NCBI GenBank assembly: GCA_002753725.1 | Contig: PEAL01000008.1 | Coordinates: 1 to 38,309, forward strand | Direction: 5' to 3' | Source of the DNA: Deltaproteobacteria bacterium | Lineage (GTDB): Bacteria > Desulfobacterota > Desulfobacteria > Desulfobacterales > Magnetomoraceae | DNA length: 38,309 nt | In this document: in pieces, positions 28,862 to 38,305 of the stretch | How the letters are laid out: each line of letters starts with the position of its first letter | Numbering within the stretch: the first letter of the stretch is position 1 | Position numbers and translations under genes: made by a program | Notes under the pieces: model-generated | The model's database searches: none | What the model saw: only the letters and a program-made list of their open reading frames with translations | What the model was told of the DNA's origin: nothing

Positions 28862-29635
28862 ATGGAAGTTTACACAAAAAAAAGCATAATCAATAGGTTG
28901 AAAGAAATTCGCAATAAAGGTTGGATTCCAACGATGAGGAAAAATAATGATGGTGGCGTTGGAAATACACTTGAAGATTTGTTGGGCATTGATGAAAACA
29001 ATTTACCTTTACCAAATGCAGCAGAATGGGAGTTGAAAGCGCAGAAAAAAGAAACGACATCCTTGATAACATTATTCCACATGGAACCATCCCCTCGTGC
29101 ATTTAAATTTGTACCATCAATTTTGCTGCCAGAATTTGGATGGCAACACCAGGAGGCTGGAATCAAATATTCTGATAATGAAAAAAGTTTCAGGCAGACA
29201 ATAAATGCTAACATGTATAGCAATCGTGGATTCTCTGTAAAAGTTGACAGGAATGAAAAAAAAGTTTTAATCAATTTTTCACCTCAAAAAATTGATAATG
29301 AGGCACACCATGAATGGGCAAATGCTGTTTTTGATAAAAGGTTAGATCCTCAACCATATTGGGGCTTTGATGATTTATTTCATAAAGTTGGAACAAAGTT
29401 ACATAATTGTTTCTTTGTACAGGCAGAGTCTAAAAAAATTGATGGTAGATTACATTTTCACTATCAAGATATTTTCATGTTAAAGTCACTTGATATAGAT
29501 AAATTTATTAACGCCATTCAAAATGGGTATGTTTATATAGATTTTGATGCAAGGACTGGCCACAACCACGGAACTAAATTTAGACTGAAAAGTAAAGCGC
29601 TGATTAATTTATATGCTGAGGTAAAACAATATTAA
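28862..29635 (+). CDS. Type II restriction endonuclease, MvaI/BcnI family
   Basis: GGVGNTLEDLLGIDENNLPLPNAAEWELKAQKK (E..D..ELK PD-(D/E)xK core as in MvaI/BcnI), immediately downstream of the methyltransferase. Confidence 0.88.
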   Translation: MEVYTKKSIINRLKEIRNKGWIPTMRKNNDGGVGNTLEDLLGIDENNLPLPNAAEWELKAQKKETTSLITLFHMEPSPRAFKFVPSILLPEFGWQHQEAGIKYSDNEKSFRQTINANMYSNRGFSVKVDRNEKKVLINFSPQKIDNEAHHEWANAVFDKRLDPQPYWGFDDLFHKVGTKLHNCFFVQAESKKIDGRLHFHYQDIFMLKSLDIDKFINAIQNGYVYIDFDARTGHNHGTKFRLKSKALINLYAEVKQY

Positions 29636-29755
29636 CAAAGAATAAATCTGTGTCAAAAATTGATCTGTTTTTAGGTTTTATAACGTCTGTCTGCTAAAAT
29701 TTTGGGAACAGGTGATAGAAGCGCTTATTTTTTTAATACAGGGTGAAAATATAAG

Positions 29756-30910
29756 ATGAAACAAATTATTTTTAATAAAGAACCTGCCTTTATTAATAGA
29801 AAAAATGAGTTAGAATTGTTAGATGAATGGATTCATCAACGACCTGAATATATCCTTTTTATGTATGGGCCAAAAAGTAGTGGCAAAACTACCCTGCTTA
29901 TGAAATTTATTGAACGCTATATGAACACAAAAGATTATGATATCAAACATTTCAATTTAAGAGAAATCTTGATTGGTAATTATAAAGATTTTATTCAGGC
30001 TTTTTTTGAAATTGATTATTCAAAGTCAAAAGAAGACGTTAAAGCCAAAAGAGAGTATAACTTAAAAGTTTTTAAATTATCCAAAGAGATTGTAAAAAGT
30101 CTGGACAATAAAAGCCTGGACCCTTTTATTGTCATGAAAAAAGAGCTTGTTAAAATCATTAAAAAAGGCCGGCAACCTGTCATTATTATTGATGAACTTC
30201 AAGCTTTAGACAATATTTATATGAATGGCCAAAGAGAATTATTAAAAGAATTGTTCAATTTTTTTGTGTCATTAACAAAGGAGTCTCATTTATGCCATGT
30301 CATCATTTCAAGCAGTGATGGCTTTTTTATGAACAGAATTTATAAAGATAGCAAGTTGACAAAAACATCTGACTTTGTTGAAGTTGATTATTTATCAAAA
30401 AAGGACATCATATACTGGTTGAAAAATCTTGAAAAAGAAAGCAGCATTTCAGCGTATAAATTATCAGATCGTCAAATTTTGACCCTCTATACTTTTTTTG
30501 GTGGAAGCATGTGGGAGATATCATTGATTTTAGGGAAGTTAATTAAGCATGCAAAAAATAATAAAATAGCAGATGATGATCTGATGTCTGTAATAAACAA
30601 GCAAATATCTATAAATATTGGTAAGTACAATCATTATGTCGGCCTGAACAAACAAAAATATTTATTGTTTAAACTGATTTTATCTGTTCAAACAATAAAT
30701 ATTTTTTTTAAGGAAATTCACTTAATATCTTTAATATCAGATAAGACCTATGATGACGAAAATTTAAGAAACGAATTAACAGAACTTGTAAAGCAAAACT
30801 TTCTTTCTTTTAATCCAACAACAGATACATATCAACTGCAAGGCAAGAGTATGTTTCATGCTCTAGCAGACTATATAAAGGGTTTTGAAAAGATGGAAAA
30901 ATTTTTATAA
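29756..30910 (+). CDS. Archaeal-type AAA+/STAND ATPase (ATPase_2, PF01637-like)
   Basis: FINRKNELELLDEWI, Walker A MYGPKSSGKTTLLMKF, Walker B PVIIIDELQAL, sensor VIISSSDGFF, C-terminal winged-helix-like region. Confidence 0.85.
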   Translation: MKQIIFNKEPAFINRKNELELLDEWIHQRPEYILFMYGPKSSGKTTLLMKFIERYMNTKDYDIKHFNLREILIGNYKDFIQAFFEIDYSKSKEDVKAKREYNLKVFKLSKEIVKSLDNKSLDPFIVMKKELVKIIKKGRQPVIIIDELQALDNIYMNGQRELLKELFNFFVSLTKESHLCHVIISSSDGFFMNRIYKDSKLTKTSDFVEVDYLSKKDIIYWLKNLEKESSISAYKLSDRQILTLYTFFGGSMWEISLILGKLIKHAKNNKIADDDLMSVINKQISINIGKYNHYVGLNKQKYLLFKLILSVQTINIFFKEIHLISLISDKTYDDENLRNELTELVKQNFLSFNPTTDTYQLQGKSMFHALADYIKGFEKMEKFL

Positions 30911-30947
30911 TTTATTGTTTAATTATGTACACAAAAGGAGAGATTTT

Positions 30948-32061
30948 ATGTTTGGCGAAGTTAAAACAAAACTATCAGAATTACGAGGCGAACTGGAAAA
31001 TTTACGAGGTTGTCTTTGACCTGGAAAATAAAAAAAAACGGCTCGAGGAAATTGAAACGATTATCAGCAAAGATGGATTTTGGGATCATCGGGAGCAATC
31101 AACAGAGATTTTAAAGGAACGTACACTATTGAATGCCTCAATTGATCAATGGACAGCATTGATCAAAGAAATCGATGATAATAAAATGCTGCTTGAGATG
31201 GCTGAAGAAGAAAACGATGCTGATACCTTTGATGGCATTCAAGAGGAACTGACTGAACTGGAAAAAAAAATTAACGCTTTTTCCATTACACATATGTTGA
31301 GCGGAGAAAACGATCGAAACAACGCCATTGTCTCGATCAATGCAGGCGCCGGCGGAACAGATGCCCAGGATTGGGTGGAGATTCTGTTTCGCATGTATTC
31401 CCGATGGATTGAGCGGAATAAGTATCAATCCAAATTAATTGATTTTCAGCCTGGCGATGAGGCGGGGATAAAAAGTGTCACCTTTTCTGCCAATGGAGAC
31501 TATGTTTTCGGATATTTAAAATCTGAAACCGGTATTCATCGTCTGGTCAGGATTTCACCCTTTAATGCCAATGGTAAACGACATACCTCTTTTGCATCGG
31601 TATTTGTTTTTCCCGAGCTGTCCCAAGAAATTATTGTGGATATTGAGGAAAAAGATTTGCGCATTGATGTATTTCGAGCCAGTGGAGCTGGTGGCCAGCA
31701 TGTCAATAAAACGAGCAGTGCTGTTCGGGTGACCCATATTCCCACCGGTATTGTGGTTCAATGCCAACAAGAAAAATCTCAGCATCGAAATAAAGAAATT
31801 GCTCTTAAAGTATTGAAAGCAAGAATTCATCAGCGTGAAAAACAAAAGCAGGAAGACGAAATGAATGCGATTCATAATGCCAAGGAAGATATTGCCTGGG
31901 GAAATCAAATTCGGTCCTATGTGCTGCATCCTTATCAGATGGTAAAAGACCACCGCATTAACCTGGATATTGGAAATGTCAACAGTGTGCTTGATGGTGT
32001 GATTGATCCATTTATCGAAGGCATGCTTTTGTCTGGAAAATCGACGGCAAAGAAAGTGTAA
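30948..32061 (+). CDS. prfB: Peptide chain release factor 2, expressed by +1 programmed frameshift (join 30948..31016, 31018..32061)
   Basis: SD aaaggaga, ATG 30948, MFGEVKTKLSELRGELENLRGCL then CTT TGA C (31014-31020); +1 frame continues DLENKKKRLEEIETIISKDGFWDH...; GGQ motif ASGAGGQHVNKTSSAVR. Confidence 0.95.
31005..31020 (+). promoter_or_regulatory. prfB autoregulatory recoding site: SD-like CGAGGT + 3 nt + CTT TGA C
   Basis: cgaggt-tgt-ctt-tga-c; spacing and slippery sequence match the E. coli RF2 frameshift site. Confidence 0.93.
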
Positions 32062-32072
32062 AGAACAAGAAA

Positions 32073-32122
32073 GGGGTCGTATCCAATGATCAATGGTTCC
32101 TCCATCTGTTGGATACGCCCTA
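32073..32122. terminator. Putative terminator between convergent prfB and the FadL-type gene
   Basis: GGGGTCGTATCCAA (32073-32086) / TTGGATACGCCCTA (32109-32122) stem with A/T-rich tail. Confidence 0.5.
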
Positions 32123-32129
32123 TTCAATT

Positions 32130-33731
32130 TTAATATAGTCCCCATGAGATCATTTGACGTTCCAGAAAATCCTTTAACAGATCAAATGAAACGGTAACAT
32201 TCATCGTTGCAACGTATGTATTAAAGCTTGTTTCATAATTTTGTCCCCCAAATGGGCTATAAACTGGATTATTGCCTGTGCTGTTTAAATTGGTGCTGGT
32301 ATTGTTGGGGACCACATAATTGTGGTATGTCAGATATCCCAGCCCTAAATCAATGTCCAGGCCCTGCATCCAATGAATTCCAAATCCGGCACCATACATC
32401 TCCACATCCGGTAACGAAAACAGATCAAACAATTCATCTTTGGCACATGTCTGTCGGTCTTCAAACCCTACACGAGCAGACAACCAGTCCAACAGTTGAT
32501 ATTCCAATCCAATACTGAAATGCCAGGGACTGTCGAATTCTTTAGGATAAACCAGTGTATTTGCTGGTTCGCTGTAAGTATTGAGTATTTTGGCCAGCAT
32601 CAATACCTGTACTTTCTGATCAAATTTCATTGTGTAGGCTTTCGTCGATGACCAGTCTGTCCAATGTGCATCCACCATCACTTTTAACCGTTTAAAAGGC
32701 TTTACCATCACACCCAGTTGAACGCGCTGTGGAAATTCAAAGTCAACCATTTCAAGCCTTCCATGTTCTTTTTGTTTATTGATATGAGATTTTTCCCAAT
32801 TCAATGTTTGTTGATATTTCAACCAATCCAGCAATTTTACAATGGTATCACTGTATTCAAATGTATACCGGCCCACTAAATCAACCTTGATAGGACTCTG
32901 ATAAACAGCTCCCAGACTTAACCAGTTGTAAGGGCTGAAAAGAACACCGAAATTAAATGATGGCGTAAAATCATCCCGAACATCAAATTCCATATCAGCA
33001 ACTTTATCAAAGATATTGATAGGAACATTAAACGGTGGGCTGATGATTCTTTGATTTTTTTTTAATAAATCAACCAGTGCCGGTGAACGAACATCAGTCA
33101 ATGCCCCCATGGCAGTTTGGCCAAAACCAAAAGATACGCCCACAGATAACTGATCATTGACCTGATAACTCACTGATGGTGAGGCGTACATCAAATGTTG
33201 CAAGTACACTTCTTCTCCCTGAAACCGCTCAGATTCTTCATGGCTATGTTCAAATCCCCCTGCGAATGGGGCATAAATGCCATTGGCAAAGGTCCATTTG
33301 GAACATGCTTGACGAAAAGACATGCCTGAAGGAACCGGAGCAACCAATACAGGTAAATTAATTGCCCCTGCAAATGGAAGATAAATTCGACCGTTTCGAA
33401 CAAAACCTTTGGAATATGATACAAAATCATCCCCGGGATTAAAATTTTCATTATACTCTAAATCCGGTTCGAATTTATAGGTTCGTTCTAATCGAACCAC
33501 TGCAAACCCCTGACCTAAAACGATACCTTCGTCCATTTTTGATAGTCCGGCAGGATTATAATGGATCGCCATGTGCCCAGGAGGGTCGGCTGTTACCGAA
33601 TTTCCCAAAGATATGGCTTTGGTATGCACCAATATTTGTTCCATAAAACTGGCATGCGCTGGTTGGGGAAAAAAATTTCCAAAAAGACATAAAGAAATAG
33701 CAGTCAGGGATGAGAAAAAAAAGGCTTTCAT
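32130..33731 (-). CDS. OmpP1/FadL/TodX-family outer membrane transport protein
   Basis: Signal peptide, AISLGNSVTADPPGHMAIHYNPAGLSKMDEG (FadL N-terminal hatch region), beta-barrel-like strands, ending in aromatic residue (LY-COOH). Confidence 0.9.
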   Translation of the reverse strand: MKAFFFSSLTAISLCLFGNFFPQPAHASFMEQILVHTKAISLGNSVTADPPGHMAIHYNPAGLSKMDEGIVLGQGFAVVRLERTYKFEPDLEYNENFNPGDDFVSYSKGFVRNGRIYLPFAGAINLPVLVAPVPSGMSFRQACSKWTFANGIYAPFAGGFEHSHEESERFQGEEVYLQHLMYASPSVSYQVNDQLSVGVSFGFGQTAMGALTDVRSPALVDLLKKNQRIISPPFNVPINIFDKVADMEFDVRDDFTPSFNFGVLFSPYNWLSLGAVYQSPIKVDLVGRYTFEYSDTIVKLLDWLKYQQTLNWEKSHINKQKEHGRLEMVDFEFPQRVQLGVMVKPFKRLKVMVDAHWTDWSSTKAYTMKFDQKVQVLMLAKILNTYSEPANTLVYPKEFDSPWHFSIGLEYQLLDWLSARVGFEDRQTCAKDELFDLFSLPDVEMYGAGFGIHWMQGLDIDLGLGYLTYHNYVVPNNTSTNLNSTGNNPVYSPFGGQNYETSFNTYVATMNVTVSFDLLKDFLERQMISWGLY

Positions 33732-33905
33732 TTCAAATCTCCTTCTATAAAAAACTGGAATTTAAAAAAAATATATATACGTTTATCACGCCCATTGTGG
33801 ATGAGCGAACTGTTGGATAATTACTCTCGTATAAAACGATATAAAAACACAATTATTTAGGATTGCAATTCCGATCAGGTGTCCGGTGAGATTTATGAGG
33901 AGGAG

Positions 33906-33948
33906 AAATAAAAGAGAGATGCATTTTTCGTGTATCTCTCTTTTATTT
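33906..33948. terminator. Intrinsic terminator (stem-loop with perfect 15-bp stem) downstream of the acyl-CoA synthetase
   Basis: AAATAAAAGAGAGAT (33906-33920) / ATCTCTCTTTTATTT (33934-33948). Confidence 0.75.
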
Positions 33949-33989
33949 TTATGAAGTATTTCACAAATAGTTATCAGAAATTCAGTGTA

Positions 33990-35906
33990 CTATTTTCCTT
34001 CTTCAAAAAGCGTGACAAGTTGTTCGCCGTATTTTTCCATGACTTTTAATCGTCTGAGTTTCATGGTTTGTGTCAGTAAACCATTATCAACAGAAAAATC
34101 ATTGTCAATAATCAGGAATTTTCGAGGAATTTCATATCCTCCATAAAGCGGTTTCAATTGTTCGACAACTTGACTCTCAACAAAATCAACAAAAACCGTT
34201 TCCTGAACAAGCTGTTGGGGAGCCTTTCCAGCACAACCGATACTTTCGATAAACGATTTCAGAGAATCAAAATCCGGTACCAGCAAGCACACATTGAAAG
34301 GTTTTCCCTCGCCAAATATCATCGCATTGGCAATATATGGATTGAGTTTGATATCTTCCTCAATTGAGGCAGGATGAACATATTTCCCATTTTCCAGTTT
34401 GTATTCTTCTTTAAATCGACCGGTAATGAACAAGAAGCCATCTTTATCCAATTTTCCCCGGTCTCCTGTCCGAAATCCAACGCCCAGTTTAGGATCATCG
34501 ATCAGTACTTTAGCGGTTTGTTCAGGTTTATTGTGATAGCCCTGCATAACATTTGGACCATGACAAACAATTTCACCATCTTCTGAATTTTCACCGGTCA
34601 TGCTTTTATCAATCACAACCGTGACCTTGTCAATAGCACGTCCGACACTGCCAATACGATGTTTTAGAGGACTGTTGATTGTCATTGCTGGAGATGTTTC
34701 AGTCAAGCCGTAACAATCGTATGTGGCGATGCCAATATCGCTGAAAAACGTTCCGATCTCTGGATTCATGACCGCACTGCCGGTAATTGCCAATTTCAGA
34801 CGCCCACCAAACTTGGCACGAATTTTTGAAAATACAATTCGGTCTAAAATATAATACAAAATAGAGGCATTGCCTGTTTCACGCTTCTTTTTTGCTTCAC
34901 TTTTGGCGAGATTGAACAAAAATTCAGAGATGCCGCCTTTTTCTTTCATCATCCGGTGGATACCATCATATACACGGTTGAATATTCTGGGAACAGCGAT
35001 TAAAATGGTGGGCTTGACTTTTTGTAAATCCTCCACAATGGTATCGACCGATCCAATCAAACCCGTCGCTCCTCCCAGGTAGATACCCAGATAAAGCTCT
35101 CCTGTTTGTCCGAAAGAGTGCGCCCAAGGTAAAATGGACAGACTGATTGTGTTTTCATCCAAAGTCGGAAATGCATTTGCAGCTGCCTGAATATTGGATG
35201 TAAAATTGCCATGACTCAACAACACCCCTTTGGGATCTCCGGTTGTCCCAGATGTGTAAACAATAGCAGCAATATCGCTCCAATGGGGTTTGATGGATGC
35301 AACGGGATTTGATTGTCCCAATTTTTCCAGCGATTCCATTGTTTCAGGGCCATCTCCATTGATGACAATAATCTTTTCAAGGGATTCAATTTCATCAACC
35401 AGGTGTTTTACTTTTTCGTATATGCTGTTGTCTACAACAAACAATACTTTTAGGCCGCTGTCTGAAATGATATACCGCCATACCTGTTCGCGTTCTTTTT
35501 CGTACATGGGAACAAATCGGGCACCTCTTCCATAAGATGCAAAGGCAGCAACCGCCCATTCAATACTGTTTTTTACGATAACACCAACCGCATCACCTTT
35601 TTCTACACCCAATTGCGCCAATCCTCCGCGAAGATTGTCAACGCGCTCACCGATCTGACGGTATGTCAAAAAATGATATGTTCCATCAGATTTTTGAATA
35701 CCAATACTGTTACGATTCGGGAATTTTTTTGCAGAATTTTCAACCATATCTACAAGATTATAGGGGGGATCATACCAAGATTCTTTTCTTGTCATTACGT
35801 TTGCCTCACTTTCATCATTTTTTGTTTCATTCTCAAGAGTCGTAAGCACTCTAAATTTTGGCGTAAATGGTTCTACAACAAAATTTAGAGAACTTTCGAT
35901 ACTCAA
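33990..35906 (-). CDS. Long-chain acyl-CoA synthetase (AMP-binding, ANL superfamily)
   Basis: IVYTSGTTGDPKGVLLSHGN, YGLTETSPAMTIN, FRTGDRGKLDKDGFLFITGRFKEEYKLENGKYVHP. Confidence 0.96.
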   Translation of the reverse strand: MSIESSLNFVVEPFTPKFRVLTTLENETKNDESEANVMTRKESWYDPPYNLVDMVENSAKKFPNRNSIGIQKSDGTYHFLTYRQIGERVDNLRGGLAQLGVEKGDAVGVIVKNSIEWAVAAFASYGRGARFVPMYEKEREQVWRYIISDSGLKVLFVVDNSIYEKVKHLVDEIESLEKIIVINGDGPETMESLEKLGQSNPVASIKPHWSDIAAIVYTSGTTGDPKGVLLSHGNFTSNIQAAANAFPTLDENTISLSILPWAHSFGQTGELYLGIYLGGATGLIGSVDTIVEDLQKVKPTILIAVPRIFNRVYDGIHRMMKEKGGISEFLFNLAKSEAKKKRETGNASILYYILDRIVFSKIRAKFGGRLKLAITGSAVMNPEIGTFFSDIGIATYDCYGLTETSPAMTINSPLKHRIGSVGRAIDKVTVVIDKSMTGENSEDGEIVCHGPNVMQGYHNKPEQTAKVLIDDPKLGVGFRTGDRGKLDKDGFLFITGRFKEEYKLENGKYVHPASIEEDIKLNPYIANAMIFGEGKPFNVCLLVPDFDSLKSFIESIGCAGKAPQQLVQETVFVDFVESQVVEQLKPLYGGYEIPRKFLIIDNDFSVDNGLLTQTMKLRRLKVMEKYGEQLVTLFEEGK

Positions 35907-36024
35907 GTTTAAATAAAAATTTTCAATAATTTTTTAAGACATATCATAAAAATAAATATTGTTCATTCTTTTTTGATAAAAACAATTCACCGATCCAGTG
36001 CTGTAATGATTTTAAAAAATTTGT

Positions 36025-36507
36025 TTAATGAATCCAGGATTTAAGGTCATCCCCGTTATTCCCTTTATATTGTTCATATTTTGTTCTAAAAAATTGTGCT
36101 TCTTCCATTTCATACTGTGTTTTTATGAGTACATCGCAATAGAGATCCTCATATTCGGGCCTGACAAATAAGCAGATGCCTTTTATGGCTTCATTTTTTA
36201 GATAAAGACTGGCGTTGTTCAAAACAATGATATCACATTCTGCCTGATGATTTAAAAAGGACTCAACAATACTTATTGTATGGCTAATGGTATCCCAGTC
36301 TGACTTTTTTTTGTCGCTAAAATATGCTGCAATATCAATATCTCCACCCGATGGAACAATGCCATTTTGGGCAGAACCAAACAAGAAGGCAAAAAAAACC
36401 ACAGGACTTTTTTTTTGAAGTTCAGCCGCCATGTCATCAATAGAAAAAGGAACCTGATTTTTTCGAAATCCCCTTCTCTTATATTCTTCTCGACGTAAAA
36501 AACTCAT
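36025..36507 (-). CDS. mntA: MNT-domain nucleotidyltransferase antitoxin (MntA-like)
   Basis: FLFGSAQNGIVPSGGDIDIAAYF = GSx10DxD motif; adjacent to HEPN gene. Confidence 0.87.
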   Translation of the reverse strand: MSFLRREEYKRRGFRKNQVPFSIDDMAAELQKKSPVVFFAFLFGSAQNGIVPSGGDIDIAAYFSDKKKSDWDTISHTISIVESFLNHQAECDIIVLNNASLYLKNEAIKGICLFVRPEYEDLYCDVLIKTQYEMEEAQFFRTKYEQYKGNNGDDLKSWIH

Positions 36508-36514
36508 CCTGATA

Positions 36515-36967
36515 TTACTCCATATTATTTAAAGACTGATACTTTTTAATTTCTTCACAAAACAGGTCAAAGTCTGTGAGTTCTTTCTTAATAATACCAT
36601 ACAGTATTTCAGCATCGACATATTCATATCGATGAACAATAAAGTTTCTGAATTGAACCATTTTATGATATGGATTGTTTTTAGAAATAACCCCCATTTT
36701 TTCGAGAGTGGACAGCATTTCTGATGCATTTTCTGTTGGTAATTTTTTTTCTAATGCAATCATTCTCATCCCGATGTCAATAATGATTTCAACGCATACC
36801 TGTAAAATACGTTCAACGGCATAACGCAATAATGTATTTGTTTGAAATTCATAAAAAGAATGAATTTCCCACGAACGAATTTCAGCAAGTTTGTCTTCCA
36901 ATAGTTTGAGTTTTCGAATGATGACACTATTTCGGCCTGAAGTTTTTTTTAATGTACTGTCTGGCAT
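36515..36967 (-). CDS. hepT: HEPN-domain toxin (HepT/DUF86-like)
   Basis: MVQFRNFIVHRYEYVD = Rx4HxY RNase motif; about 150 aa helical; 7 nt from the MNT gene. Confidence 0.87.
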   Translation of the reverse strand: MPDSTLKKTSGRNSVIIRKLKLLEDKLAEIRSWEIHSFYEFQTNTLLRYAVERILQVCVEIIIDIGMRMIALEKKLPTENASEMLSTLEKMGVISKNNPYHKMVQFRNFIVHRYEYVDAEILYGIIKKELTDFDLFCEEIKKYQSLNNME

Positions 36968-37117
36968 GTTTTTTCCTTCTCTTTCACAATGAATCTAAGG
37001 AACCAAAAGTTGTATTGTAGACTTCGTTTGTGATGATTTCAAGAAATTTGATAAATATTTTTATATTCAGGGGCTCTAAAATTCCTTGACTTTCTACACA
37101 AGGGCGCATTAATCACT

Positions 37118-37140
37118 GGAGTCGCAAATCTTTAAATTTG
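37118..37140. repeat. Dispersed intergenic repeat, minimal core copy H
   Basis: GGAGTCGCAAATCTTTAAATTTG vs GGAGTCTCAAATCTTTAAATTTG in copy F (22/23). Confidence 0.6.
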
Positions 37141-37207
37141 ACCATCACATAGAGCCCAAGCCAAAATGGGTGGTCACATATCTGGATGAAATGGAGATTA
37201 ATCATTC

Positions 37208-38110
37208 ATGAAAGCAAAAAATAAACATATTTCAACCGAATGTTATCCATGTATATTTCAACAGCTTTTATCTATCGCAACACTTATGGAATTGAATGAG
37301 GCGGATAAAAAGAATTTTTTTGAAAAGCTGATGCAGTATTTATTGGAAACTCATGGTGATGGTATTGTTGTTCAACACGTTATAAGGAAAGCTACCGATA
37401 CAGTAATAAACATGATGAACAAACCAGACGATTTTGATCCATATAGAGCAATAAAGACACACTCCAACACTGTTGCTTTAGATTATTATCAGAGGTTTAA
37501 CACAATGATTAGGGCATCCAGTTCTCCCCTTCAAACAGCCTTGAAAATCGCCGCTGCCGGCAATATTATTGATTTTGGAGCAAAGAATCATGCTGATCTT
37601 GACATTGAAAAAGAGCTTGACTCAATTGATCAACGTGGATTTGGAATTTATGACTATGATGAATTTTACAAACACCTTTCAACGGCAAGTGTTTTATTAT
37701 ATATCTGTGATAATTCAGGAGAGATTGTTTTAGACAAGATTTTCATTGAGGAGATAAAGAAGGCTTTTTCCTCATTAGATATTATTTGCGCATTGAGAGA
37801 AAAACCGATTATCAACGACGCTGTGCTTAATGATGCCCTCGACGTCGGGCTTGACAAGGTGGCGACAGTTGTTTCTTCCGGAAGTGTTTATCCTGGAACA
37901 ATTCTTGAGGAAACGTCGAGTGAATTCAGAAAGCTCTTTGAAACATCAGATATTATTATATCTAAAGGACAGGGAAATTTTGAAACACTGCTTGATGCCG
38001 CTACCAGGAAAATGTTTTTTATCTTGAGAATTAAGTGTACAATGATGGCAAGGCTTTCTAATGCTCAATTGGGCGATTTAGTTCTTATGCAAGGCAACAT
38101 CCGCGCCTGA
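37208..38110 (+). CDS. DUF89/ARMT1-like (damage-control phosphatase family)
   Basis: N-terminal ECYPCIFQQLL CxxC; LLYICDNSGEIVLDKIFIEEI; SSGSVYPGT; SDIIISKGQGNFETL. Confidence 0.9.
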   Translation: MKAKNKHISTECYPCIFQQLLSIATLMELNEADKKNFFEKLMQYLLETHGDGIVVQHVIRKATDTVINMMNKPDDFDPYRAIKTHSNTVALDYYQRFNTMIRASSSPLQTALKIAAAGNIIDFGAKNHADLDIEKELDSIDQRGFGIYDYDEFYKHLSTASVLLYICDNSGEIVLDKIFIEEIKKAFSSLDIICALREKPIINDAVLNDALDVGLDKVATVVSSGSVYPGTILEETSSEFRKLFETSDIIISKGQGNFETLLDAATRKMFFILRIKCTMMARLSNAQLGDLVLMQGNIRA

Positions 38111-38128
38111 TAAGTAAGCGATCACCCC

Positions 38129-38305
38129 GTGACAGAGGAAGATCCCAAAAAGTATGATAAATGGGTGATAAAAAAATCGGAGTTATTGAAGGAGATTGAA
38201 AATATAGAACACCAAAGCGAGGAGATGGCCGTAAAAGACGTGTCCTTTCGGTCGCATAGGTCTACAAGGTCTGTATTCAAAAAGTCCCCGACAACACCTC
38301 AATAA
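38129..38305 (+). CDS. Possible small ORF (58 aa, GTG start), hypothetical
   Basis: Open frame VTEEDPKKYDKWVIKKSELLKEIENIEHQSEEM...PTTPQ*; no homology recognised. Confidence 0.25.
   Translation: MTEEDPKKYDKWVIKKSELLKEIENIEHQSEEMAVKDVSFRSHRSTRSVFKKSPTTPQ

Noticed and set aside
30925-31017. N-terminus MYTKGEILCLAKLKQNYQNYEANWKIYEVVF of the listed 378-aa ORF
   Set aside because: It is the +1 frame read before the recoding site; the zero frame from ATG 30948 has the SD and the RF2-like N-terminus.
31555-32145. 196-aa antisense ORF opposite prfB
   Set aside because: Shadow of a conserved housekeeping gene; no domain recognised.
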